Source: Thalassotalea sp. PS06
Lineage (GTDB): Bacteria > Pseudomonadota > Gammaproteobacteria > Enterobacterales > Alteromonadaceae
DNA: 64,000 nt
NCBI RefSeq assembly: GCF_007197775.1
Contig: NZ_CP041638.1
Coordinates: forward strand, 1,302,001 to 1,366,000
Direction of reading: 5' to 3'
Below, in pieces: positions 56,767 through 64,000 of this stretch. A program made the translations under genes and the position numbers. Each line of letters starts with the position of its first letter. The stretch's first letter is position 1. The notes under the pieces were generated by a model. That model saw only the letters and a list, made by a program, of their open reading frames with translations. It searched no databases and was not told where the DNA came from.

Positions 56767-59700
56767 TTAGCTATCTGCCTTTTCTTGTTTCTTTGCATCT
56801 GCCCGAGCTCTGGCTTTTTCAACGGCCTGGGCAATCTTTGCTTTTTTATCTTCTTCACTCACGGCTTTTGATTTTGCCGCGGATGTTTTTGTCGTAGCTT
56901 GACGATCGGCTCTGTCAGCCCTATCGGCATCAGCGAATAAGTCCGCTTGCTTAGCTTTCGCCGCAGTTTTTCGGGTTGTCGTGGCTTTTTTGGTAGTCGC
57001 CTTAACCTTTGACTCGTCGGTCTTAGTGGTGCGCTTTCGAGTTACGGTTTTTTTCGCTGCCGTTTTGGTTTTTGTGGCGGTCGTTTTTGTCGCCTTAGCC
57101 TCTGTGGCATCACTGCTTGTTTTAGTCGCAGCGCTGGTTCTATTCGTTTTGGCTGTCTTGGTTTCAGTTGTGTTCGGTTCAGCTGTCTTCGCTTTAGTCG
57201 CTGTGGCTTTTGTTGCCGCAGTTTTTGCTGTTGACGCCTTTGTAGTTTTGCTCGCCGCTTTTGTCGTCACAGGTTTTTCAGCGGCCTTAGTCGCGGCTTT
57301 GCGAGTTGCCGGTTTTGCTTTTTCCGTACTGCTCGCTTTAGTGGATTTAGCGGCAGCTTTTGCGGTCGCTGGTTTCTTAGTTGCAGCGGCTTTTTTCGTT
57401 GTCGTCGTTGCTTTTTTGGTTGCAGCCGCTTTTTTAACTGCAGCTTTCTTAACGGGAGCTTTCTTAGCTAATGCTTTCTCTTCTGGAGTTTTTGAAGATG
57501 CGGCCTTTTTCGTTGTCGCAGCTTTCGTTTCGGCCTTTTCTGCAACCGCTTCAATCTTACTAGTCGCTTTTCTTGTGGCCGATTTACGAGTGGTTTTTGG
57601 TTTTTCAGCCTCTGCGACAGCCTCTGACTTTTCTTCGGCAGGTTTTGTCTCGGTTACAACCTCTGCAGCTGCCGCTCTATTCGCGCCAGGCTTAGCTTTC
57701 GATTCAATCTCAGCTTTAGCTTCTGCGATTTCAGGTTTTGCCGCCGCTGCTTTCTTGGCTTTAATTCGCGCAATCGCTGCCGCTTTGGCATCGACTTTTT
57801 GATCCGCTTCAGAAGTTTTTTCACTGTTATTTGAGCTATCAGACGGTACTTCTTGCGGCTTTTCTGCCTTAGCTTCAGCCGCTTTCTTGGCTTTGATTCT
57901 GGCAATAGCCGCCGCTTTCGCATCGACTTTTTTATCCGCTTCTGAAGTTTCTTCGCTGTTATTTGAGCTATCAGATGTTACTTCTTGCGGATTTTCAGCC
58001 TTAGCTTCTGCTGCTTTCTTAGCTTTAATTCGCGCAATCGCTGCAGCTTTGGCATCGACTTTTTTATCCGCTTCAGCAGTTTCTTCGCTGTTATTTGAGC
58101 TATCAGACGGTACTTCTTGCGGCTTTTCTGACTTAGCTTCTGCCGCCTTCTTAGCTTTGATTCTGGCAATCGCCGCCGCTTTCGCGTCGACTTTTTTATC
58201 TTCTTTATCCGATTCTGCTGGTGTTTCAGTTGCTTTGGCTTCCGCAGCTTTCTTCGCTTTTATACGAGCAATGGCTGCGGCTTTCGGATCTGCCTTTTTC
58301 GGAGCGCTGGATGACTCTTTAGAATCGTCTGAAGGTGCTTGTGAATCAACAGCTTCTACATTATCGGCATTATCTGCAGGGCGCTGGAATCTAGTTGTAT
58401 CCGCTTCTTTCTCGGCTTTCTTCTGCGCTGCAAGACGTTTGGCTTTGGCCCTGGCGATCGCTGCTGCGGCCGCACTTTTCACGGAAGAGGTTGCTTCGGT
58501 ATTGGCGTTAGCATCGGCAGCTGCATCGGTAGCACCTTGTTGCGCTTTCTTGGCTTTAACGCGGGCTAAGGCAGCGGCAACGGCATCAGATGCACCGCTG
58601 GTTGCCGCTTTACTGCGTCTGGCTTCTGCCGCCAGACGTTGTTTCTCTTCCCTGGCAAGTTTCTCTTTCTCAAGACGCTTTTTACGGGCCTCAAAACGAA
58701 GTTTGGCTTTTTCGGCTTTTGCTTCCTGAACCTTTTTCGCCTTAATTTCAGCTTTTGCTACCCGGTAGTATTGAACCAGAGGAATGTGGCTTGGGCACAC
58801 ATATGCACAGGCACCACAATCAATACAATCGGAAAGGTTTAACGCTTCCAGTTGATCATAATCCTTAGCTTTGGCGCTCCATTGTAATTCCTGAGGTAGC
58901 AGGTTACTGGGGCAAACTTCCGCACATTGGCCACAACGGATACATTCAATTTCTTTGCTGGCTGGCGCAATTTCTTTCGTCGTTGGCGCCAGGATACAGT
59001 TGGTAATTTTTACCACCGGAACCTGCAACGACGGCAAGGTAAAGCCCATCATCGGGCCGCCCATGATAATACGTTGTTGCGGCTGATGCTGATAACCACA
59101 TTGTTGCACCAGGTGCTGAATTTCTGTGCCTAGCAGAGCCCAGACATTCTGAGGTTTTTTCAATGCCGTACCGGTTACGGTTACGACGCGGCGGATCAGA
59201 GGAATGTCGTGGATAATCGCTTCTGCGATAGCAAATACCGTGGCAACATTTTGCATGATGATGCCAAGGTCAATTGGCAATGAGCCGCTGGCAACCTCTT
59301 TTCCTGTCAGGGCTTGAATCAGCTGTTTCTCACCACCGGTTGGATATTTGGTCGGCAGCACGCAAATTCTGACTTTTTCGATATGCTTAGTAACGGTTTT
59401 AAGCGCCTGGATTGCTTCCGGTTTGTTGTCTTCAATACCAATCAGAATATATTCAGGTTCGAGCATGTAATCGAGGATTTCAATGCCATCGGCAATGGTT
59501 GCTGCGTGTTCACGCATTAACAAATCATCGGCAGTGATATAAGGCTCACACTCAGCGGCATTAATAATTAAATACTTAACACCGGCCTGATTATTCACTT
59601 TGATATTGGTTGGGAAACCCGCACCGCCCATACCGGCAATACCCGCCTGGGCAATTTTCGCGACTAAGTCAGTTTTAGATAGCAAATGGTAATCGGTATT

Positions 59701-60072
59701 GATTTTGCGAGGCTGCCATTTATCTTCACCATCTGGCTCGATAATGATGCACAGCTCAGCCATTGCTGAAGGGTGGGCAATGGTCGATTTACGTATATCG
59801 GTAACCGTACCTGAAGTCGGGGCATGCACTGGCACCGTCATTGGTGTGGCAATGCCGGTAAGTGGCTGACCTTTTAATACCTTATCGCCCGGCTTAACCA
59901 GTATATCGGCAACATTACCAATGTGTTGTTGCACCGGCAGGATTAATCGTCCCGGCAATGGCAATGGACGAATAGGCTTATCGTTACTTAAAAACTTCTG
60001 TTCCGGCGGGTGAATACCGCCGCTAAAAGACCAGAATTTATTGTTATCAATACGTTCAATGACAGATTCCAT
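56767..60072 (-). CDS. rsxC: Electron transport complex subunit RsxC/RnfC with a long Lys/Ala-rich tail
   Basis: 1101 residues; E. coli RsxC is 740. Residues 1-445 are a normal RnfC: NADH/FMN-binding GGAGFPTNIKV, then two 4Fe-4S motifs starting at Cys377 (CIRCGQCAEVCPSNLLP) and Cys416 (CIDCGACAYVCPSHIP). Everything after about 450 is low-complexity: charged helix, then five copies of a DAKAAAIARIKAKKAAEAK core (three within full 44-residue repeats), then about 300 residues of Lys/Ala/Thr sequence like histone H1 (KKAPVKKAAVKKAAATKKA). RnfC tails are often Ala/Lys-rich, but this one is unusually long. It should lie on the cytoplasmic face of the membrane. Confidence 0.93.
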   Translation of the reverse strand: MESVIERIDNNKFWSFSGGIHPPEQKFLSNDKPIRPLPLPGRLILPVQQHIGNVADILVKPGDKVLKGQPLTGIATPMTVPVHAPTSGTVTDIRKSTIAHPSAMAELCIIIEPDGEDKWQPRKINTDYHLLSKTDLVAKIAQAGIAGMGGAGFPTNIKVNNQAGVKYLIINAAECEPYITADDLLMREHAATIADGIEILDYMLEPEYILIGIEDNKPEAIQALKTVTKHIEKVRICVLPTKYPTGGEKQLIQALTGKEVASGSLPIDLGIIMQNVATVFAIAEAIIHDIPLIRRVVTVTGTALKKPQNVWALLGTEIQHLVQQCGYQHQPQQRIIMGGPMMGFTLPSLQVPVVKITNCILAPTTKEIAPASKEIECIRCGQCAEVCPSNLLPQELQWSAKAKDYDQLEALNLSDCIDCGACAYVCPSHIPLVQYYRVAKAEIKAKKVQEAKAEKAKLRFEARKKRLEKEKLAREEKQRLAAEARRSKAATSGASDAVAAALARVKAKKAQQGATDAAADANANTEATSSVKSAAAAAIARAKAKRLAAQKKAEKEADTTRFQRPADNADNVEAVDSQAPSDDSKESSSAPKKADPKAAAIARIKAKKAAEAKATETPAESDKEDKKVDAKAAAIARIKAKKAAEAKSEKPQEVPSDSSNNSEETAEADKKVDAKAAAIARIKAKKAAEAKAENPQEVTSDSSNNSEETSEADKKVDAKAAAIARIKAKKAAEAKAEKPQEVPSDSSNNSEKTSEADQKVDAKAAAIARIKAKKAAAAKPEIAEAKAEIESKAKPGANRAAAAEVVTETKPAEEKSEAVAEAEKPKTTRKSATRKATSKIEAVAEKAETKAATTKKAASSKTPEEKALAKKAPVKKAAVKKAAATKKATTTTKKAAATKKPATAKAAAKSTKASSTEKAKPATRKAATKAAEKPVTTKAASKTTKASTAKTAATKATATKAKTAEPNTTETKTAKTNRTSAATKTSSDATEAKATKTTATKTKTAAKKTVTRKRTTKTDESKVKATTKKATTTRKTAAKAKQADLFADADRADRADRQATTKTSAAKSKAVSEEDKKAKIAQAVEKARARADAKKQEKADS
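57720..58275 (-). repeat. 132-bp in-frame tandem repeats inside rsxC
   Basis: The GCATCGAC segment recurs at 57789, 57921, 58053 and 58185 (as GCGTCGAC), exactly 132 bp (44 codons) apart. The units encode DAKAAAIARIKAKKAAEAK followed by PQEVPSDSSNNSEETSEADKK, with small changes. Partial units flank them on both sides. Confidence 0.93.
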
Positions 60073-60081
60073 GACTACCTC

Positions 60082-60636
60082 TTAATCTATCTGAACGACT
60101 TCAATGGCATCGAGATCCCATTGCCAGTTCTGTAGGGTTTGTTTAACCGGAACCATTTCTATACAGTCGACCGGGCAAGGGTCGACACAAAGGTCGCAAC
60201 CCGTGCATTCATCGGTTAGTACTGTGTGCATTTGCTTGGCAGCACCGGTGATAGCGTCTACCGGACAGGCCTGAATGCATTTGGTACAACCAATACAGTC
60301 TTCTTCAATAATAAATGCCACTTTTGGCGTGTTATCCTGCTCATGGCTTTCATCCATTGGGATAGCATCCACACCCATTAAATCGGCAATGCGTTTGATG
60401 GTGTCATCGCCGCCTGGGGCACATTTGTTGATGGCATCGCCATTGGCAACAGCTTCTGCATAAGGTTTACAACCGGGGTAACCACATTGACCACATTGGG
60501 TTTGTGGCAGCAGGGCATCTATTTGTTCAACTAAAGGATCGCCTTCTACTTTAAAGCGAACCGATGCATAGCCAAGCATGGCGCCGAATATGACCGCAAT
60601 GAACCCGAAAATTAACAGGGCAATTAAAATACTCAT
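60082..60636 (-). CDS. rsxB: Electron transport complex subunit RsxB/RnfB (ferredoxin-like)
   Basis: 184 residues. An N-terminal membrane helix ([19 protein letters not shown]) is followed by a 4Fe-4S domain with [15 protein letters not shown] and two ferredoxin clusters, [16 protein letters not shown] and [19 protein letters not shown]. It passes electrons from RsxC to the membrane subunits. Short form without the long C-terminal extension of RnfB in acetogens. 2 bp downstream of rsxA. Confidence 0.95.
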   Translation of the reverse strand: MSILIALLIFGFIAVIFGAMLGYASVRFKVEGDPLVEQIDALLPQTQCGQCGYPGCKPYAEAVANGDAINKCAPGGDDTIKRIADLMGVDAIPMDESHEQDNTPKVAFIIEEDCIGCTKCIQACPVDAITGAAKQMHTVLTDECTGCDLCVDPCPVDCIEMVPVKQTLQNWQWDLDAIEVVQID

Positions 60637-60638
60637 GG

Positions 60639-61217
60639 TTATTTCACCAACCCGGTAAAGCCCATGAAGGCTAATGACATCAAGCCTGCGGTTATCATCG
60701 CAATAGCAGCTCCCTGAAATGGCTTAGGAACGTCGGCATTGGCCAGACGCTCGCGCATTGCCGAGAAAAGAATTAATACCAGAGAAAAACCGACAGCGGC
60801 GCCGAATCCGTAGACAATGGACTCGAAGAAATTATGTTGTTCGTACATGTTGAGTAAAGCAACACCTAATACTGCGCAGTTAGTGGTGATAAGAGGAAGA
60901 AAGATACCTAGCAGTCGATAGAGGCTGGCACTGGTTTTATGAACCACCATTTCGGTAAATTGCACCACAACAGCAATAACCAGGATAAAGCCCATGGTTG
61001 TCAGGTACTCAAGACCGAAGGGTTTTAATAAATAGGTAGAGAATAAATAACTGAGCAATGAGGCCAGGGTTAACACGAATGTGGTCGCCAACGACATCCC
61101 AATAGCGGTCTCCGTTTTAGAAGATACCCCCATAAACGGACATAAGCCGAGGAATTTTACCAGAACGAAATTGTTAACTAAAACCGTGCCAACTAAAAGT
61201 AATAGATAATCAGTCAT
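60639..61217 (-). CDS. rsxA: Electron transport complex subunit RsxA/RnfA
   Basis: 192 residues, six membrane helices. [39 protein letters not shown] and [22 protein letters not shown] are the family cores; the Cys in GLCPF and TNCAV correspond to ligands of the membrane FeS cluster shared with RsxE. First gene of rsxABCDGE-nth-gloA-yaeQ; the promoter lies in the 400-bp gap upstream. Confidence 0.95.
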   Translation of the reverse strand: MTDYLLLLVGTVLVNNFVLVKFLGLCPFMGVSSKTETAIGMSLATTFVLTLASLLSYLFSTYLLKPFGLEYLTTMGFILVIAVVVQFTEMVVHKTSASLYRLLGIFLPLITTNCAVLGVALLNMYEQHNFFESIVYGFGAAVGFSLVLILFSAMRERLANADVPKPFQGAAIAMITAGLMSLAFMGFTGLVK

Positions 61218-61623
61218 TTATCATAAATACATCGAAAAATTACTCTTATTATCCTTGTTTATCTGTGATTTAACAACTTGTAGTTTGTGGGGTTATTTTA
61301 GTTGCTGAAAATATAAACAGAGAATGCTGAGTATTTGTCTTAAGGGCAGGGATTAGGATTGATATCCCGGCTTATTTTCAATAGAAAAGGGTTATTTGCC
61401 AGCAGATTGAAAAAAGTTTCATTCGCTTTTTGTACATAAGTATTTGCTCGCACATTATTTACCGACAGTCATCATCGCGAAGCAATGGAATTTGCCGTCA
61501 TAGGCCTGAATAATTACCCGAGTTAAAGAACAATCGACTTGTTTTTGGGGTTTGACAGTTAGTTTTTGAAACCGTAGTTTGTTTTCAATTTAGCAACGCT
61601 TAATCCTGGTTTTGAGGTAAATA
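61218..61623. other. Divergent regulatory region between rsxA and cyanophycinase
   Basis: 406 bp without a gene. A candidate promoter on the plus strand is TTGACA at about 61553-61558 with TAGTTT 17 bp further on. No RNA gene or repeat was recognised. Confidence 0.4.
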
Positions 61624-62874
61624 ATGAAAATGTTAAAGGCGGCTGTTTCAGTAATCTTTTTAGGTGCTTACAGTTTAACTGCGGTAGCGAGTGAATCTAA
61701 TCAAGGGCAATTGGTTATTGCTGGCGGGGCGATAAGTCATAAAAGTATTGAGATTTTTGAAACCTTTGCCCAACTATCCGGCGGTGAAAAAGCCAAAATT
61801 GGGGTAATTCCAGCCGCTTCTGGTTCAATCGGCAAGCAATACAAATTACTGCAGCAACAATTTTCAGCCGCCGGGGTTTCTCTGAATAACATTCAATTGT
61901 TACCACTGGCGACCAAAGACGATAAAAATACTGACGTTGATGAGGGCAGCTGGATTGATAATGGTAATTCCGAAAAGGTTGCTGCGAGTATTAACGGCTT
62001 AAGTGGTATCTGGTTTATTGGTGGCGACCAAACCTTAATTACTAAAGTGCTACTCAACAACGATGGTTCCGACACCAAAGTGTTACAGCAGATTCGTAAG
62101 GTGTTCGAGAGCGGTACAACTATCGGCGGTACCAGCGCTGGGGCAGCAATTATGTCGAACATTATGATTGCTGGTGGTAACAGCCAGGGCGCGCTATTTT
62201 CAGGCTTTAAACATGAATATACCAGCATGGATGAGCAGGAATACGGCCCGGCGGCTACCACAAAGGGGCTAGGGTTTTTCAAAGATGGAATTATCGATCA
62301 GCACTTTGATCGCAAAGGTCGTCTCGGTCGTTTGCTCGTTACTCTGCTGAACGAACCAGAGTACGGACTTGGCTTCGGTGTTGATGAAGGCACGGCGATG
62401 ATCGTTGATGGCAGCAGTATTAACGTTATTGGGGAAGGGGGCGTTACTATTGTTGATGTCGAAAATGTTACCGGCTATCAGACAGGAACCTTTCCGGTTA
62501 AAGCCAACAATATTCGCCTGAGCTTCTTGCAACCTGGTGATAGCTACGATTTAACCTCGGGTAAATTAACCAAACGCCAAGGGGCTTATGAAACGGTCTC
62601 TAAAGAATATTTTAATGTACCGGAGCAAAGTATTTCCGGTTTGGTTAACGCCAATCGTAATCTCTACCAATTTATCGGTTATGACCTGTTAGACAACAAA
62701 GCCACAAACCAGGTGTCTTCCTGGTTAATCGATGGCGATAAGGCCATCAAGATGACCTTTAGTCAGGATGAGAAAAGCCAGGGTTATTGGAATACCGATG
62801 TAACTGCCGATGTCTATAGTTTTGAAAACGTGAAAATGGATATTCAACCGTTGAAAATCCGTATTTCGGAATAA
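61624..62874 (+). CDS. Cyanophycinase-like S51 peptidase, secreted
   Basis: 416 residues. A signal peptide (MLKAAVSVIFLGAYSLTAVAS) marks it as exported. The S51 domain starts with LVIAGGAISHKSIEIFETFAQLSGGEKAKIGVIP, has the nucleophile Ser in TIGGTSAGAAIMSNIM and later FKDGIIDQHFDRKGRLGRLLVTLL and GLGFGVDEGTAMIVDG. Cyanophycinases cut multi-L-arginyl-poly-aspartate to beta-Asp-Arg dipeptides; extracellular forms occur in heterotrophs that eat cyanobacterial cyanophycin. Its C-terminal domain of about 120 residues (YETVSKEYFNVPEQ onward) is specific to the long form. Confidence 0.87.
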   Translation: MKMLKAAVSVIFLGAYSLTAVASESNQGQLVIAGGAISHKSIEIFETFAQLSGGEKAKIGVIPAASGSIGKQYKLLQQQFSAAGVSLNNIQLLPLATKDDKNTDVDEGSWIDNGNSEKVAASINGLSGIWFIGGDQTLITKVLLNNDGSDTKVLQQIRKVFESGTTIGGTSAGAAIMSNIMIAGGNSQGALFSGFKHEYTSMDEQEYGPAATTKGLGFFKDGIIDQHFDRKGRLGRLLVTLLNEPEYGLGFGVDEGTAMIVDGSSINVIGEGGVTIVDVENVTGYQTGTFPVKANNIRLSFLQPGDSYDLTSGKLTKRQGAYETVSKEYFNVPEQSISGLVNANRNLYQFIGYDLLDNKATNQVSSWLIDGDKAIKMTFSQDEKSQGYWNTDVTADVYSFENVKMDIQPLKIRISE

Positions 62875-62918
62875 GTTCGGAATAAGTAAGAAAAGTTATG
62901 AGCCAAGGCTTTTGCGAT

Positions 62919-62953
62919 AAAGGATGTTTCTGCAGCACGAAGAAACATCCTTT
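62919..62953. terminator. Bidirectional terminator between cyanophycinase and the sugar dehydrogenase
   Basis: AAAGGATGTTTCT (62919-62931) pairs with AGAAACATCCTTT (62941-62953) across a 9-nt loop in the convergent gap. It has T-rich ends on both strands. Confidence 0.75.
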
Positions 62954-62966
62954 CCCCTAATCTTGA

Positions 62967-64000
62967 TTAATCGGCTTCAATCAACAGAAGTTTGGCATCT
63001 TTACCATCGGTTAGGACCGCGACATTACCATCTTCTGTCACCAATACATCTCTTAGGCGTCCAGTCACTTCCGGGAATACCTGGTATTGAGAAAACTTAC
63101 CATTGGCTAAATCAACCGCATAAAGCTTGCGGTCTACCAATGTGGTGATTAAGGCATGTTCTTGCAGGGACGCAAAGCCATTGTCAGCAGAGCCATAGTA
63201 GGCCATTCCCGAAGGAGCAATTGAAGGTGTCCAATCAACAACTGGCTTTTGCATACCGTCATACTCGGTGAATGGAGAAATACGCGCTTGCGAGTAATCT
63301 TTTCCATAGGTGATAACCGGCCAGCCATAGTTGGTGCCTGGGGTTAAGTAATTTAATTCGTCGCCACCTGCCGGGCCATGCTCATGGCTGACAATTTGTT
63401 TGCTATCGTAATCATAAATCAGCCCTTGAGTATTCCGGTGGCCAATCGAGAAAACCGCATGAGCGGTTGGGTTTTCATCATCAATAAAAGGGTTATCTTT
63501 GGGAATACTGCCATCTAGATTTATCCGCAATACTTTACCAAGTTGAGAGCTTGGAACCTGAGCCTGTTCACGGTAATCAAAACCATCGCCACTTGTGAAT
63601 AATAGGGTATTGTCCGGAAGAATAAGCGCACGACCCGCATAGTGTTGAGGGGTACCTTTATCTGTGGCTACCTGATAAATAATTTCCGGTTTGGAAAATT
63701 TGCCACCGTCAAATGTCGCTTTCGCAATCACCAAGCGGTTGGCTTTTAGCTCTCCCTGGGCGTAAGTAAAAATAACCTCATTTGACTCGGTAAAATCCGG
63801 AGATAACAGGATGTCGAGCAAACCACCTTGGCCTGCGACATATAAACCATCGAGATTGAGGTTAACTCTGGATTGCTCAGGACCTTTAGCAATAACTACA
63901 TGACCGTCTCGTTCGGTGATTAACCAGGTGCCATCCGGCAATGCGACCATACTCCAGGGCGATTGCAGTTCACTGGCGACAGGGGTTATCAGATAATCTT
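62967..64000 (-). CDS. PQQ-dependent sugar (glucose/sorbosone-type) dehydrogenase, partial
   Basis: The frame stays open to the window edge: 16 more codons (DYLITPVASELQSPWS) precede the internal ATG at 63950, so the start is outside. 344 residues are visible. It is a six-bladed beta-propeller of the soluble aldose sugar dehydrogenase class: SPWSMVALPDGTWLITERDGHV at blade 1, the PQQ-site region GHRNTQGLIYDYDSKQIVSHEHGPAGGDELNYLTPGTNYGWPV, and FTEYDGMQKPVVDWTPSIAPSGMAYY. Homologues oxidise aldoses in the periplasm and pass electrons to quinone or cytochromes. Convergent with cyanophycinase. Confidence 0.88.
   Translation of the reverse strand, partial: DYLITPVASELQSPWSMVALPDGTWLITERDGHVVIAKGPEQSRVNLNLDGLYVAGQGGLLDILLSPDFTESNEVIFTYAQGELKANRLVIAKATFDGGKFSKPEIIYQVATDKGTPQHYAGRALILPDNTLLFTSGDGFDYREQAQVPSSQLGKVLRINLDGSIPKDNPFIDDENPTAHAVFSIGHRNTQGLIYDYDSKQIVSHEHGPAGGDELNYLTPGTNYGWPVITYGKDYSQARISPFTEYDGMQKPVVDWTPSIAPSGMAYYGSADNGFASLQEHALITTLVDRKLYAVDLANGKFSQYQVFPEVTGRLRDVLVTEDGNVAVLTDGKDAKLLLIEAD

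Noticed and set aside
29903..58200. Link between the 132-bp spacing in array 2 and the 132-bp repeat in rsxC
   Set aside because: The sequences are unrelated. The first is 107 plus a 25-bp half-unit and the second is 44 codons; the equality is coincidental.
56981..58729. Two long plus-strand frames rich in Ala, Val, Phe and Leu (273 and 280 codons)
   Set aside because: They are antisense to the Lys/Ala-rich part of rsxC. The biased codons of that tail remove stops on the opposite strand.

Overview
The window is a chromosomal stretch from a marine gammaproteobacterium. It probably belongs to the Alteromonadales (Colwelliaceae/Alteromonadaceae-like). The evidence is E. coli-like gene neighbourhoods (rsxABCDGE-nth, alaA-yfbR, rcsF-trmO, ilvIH), abundant TonB-dependent receptors, a Vibrio SGLT-like Na+/sugar symporter and short intergenic repeats of a kind familiar to me from this order. 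The exact genus is inference. No rRNA, tRNA, prophage or CRISPR array was seen.

Layout. 1-2.8 kb: the 5' part of an Ada-AlkA fusion, a MITE-like element, mepK and a GDSL esterase lipoprotein. 2.8-9.4 kb: two tandem paralogous TonB-dependent receptors, each behind the same leader with a covarying dyad. 9.9-14.6 kb: a membrane-anchored AraC regulator, then an operon of di-haem cytochrome c, MauG/CcP-like peroxidase and a beta-helix protein fused to cytochrome c. Paired direct repeats lie between the regulator and the operon. 14.7-20.3 kb: GNAT, ilvIH behind a leader-peptide attenuator, astB and ltaE. 20.5-30.7 kb: a vitamin B12 locus (btuB; btuD-btuC-cobQ-btuR-btuF) with two cobalamin riboswitches. 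It is bracketed by two tandem-repeat arrays that differ in sequence but share one architecture and a basic period of about 107 bp. 30.7-39 kb: a frameshifted yfbR, alaA, an LRAT-fold protein, an unknown membrane-anchored protein, an iron alcohol dehydrogenase, a small membrane protein and proS. 39-43 kb: about 1 kb of non-coding DNA, trhO and an SGLT-type symporter behind a LacI-type operator. 43-53 kb: an MBL-fold lipoprotein, an outer-membrane porin, trmO, an rcsF-like gene, a hybrid histidine kinase and two secreted peptidases. 52.5-61.2 kb: rsxABCDGE-nth-gloA-yaeQ, in which RsxC carries a roughly 650-residue Lys/Ala-rich histone-H1-like tail. 61.6-64 kb: a secreted cyanophycinase and a truncated PQQ-type sugar dehydrogenase.

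How it fits together. The B12 block gives outer-membrane uptake (BtuB), periplasmic capture (BtuF), an ABC importer (BtuCD), adenosylation (BtuR) and amidation (CobQ). Both transcription units are headed by cobalamin riboswitches. The cytochrome operon looks like a periplasmic oxidative system with an unknown substrate, controlled by the adjacent AraC protein. The rsx block is the electron-transport complex that reduces SoxR or drives Na+/electron transfer, with nth co-transcribed as in enterobacteria. The least explained items are the paired palindromic arrays around the B12 locus, the beta-helix/cytochrome operon and the histone-like tail of RsxC.
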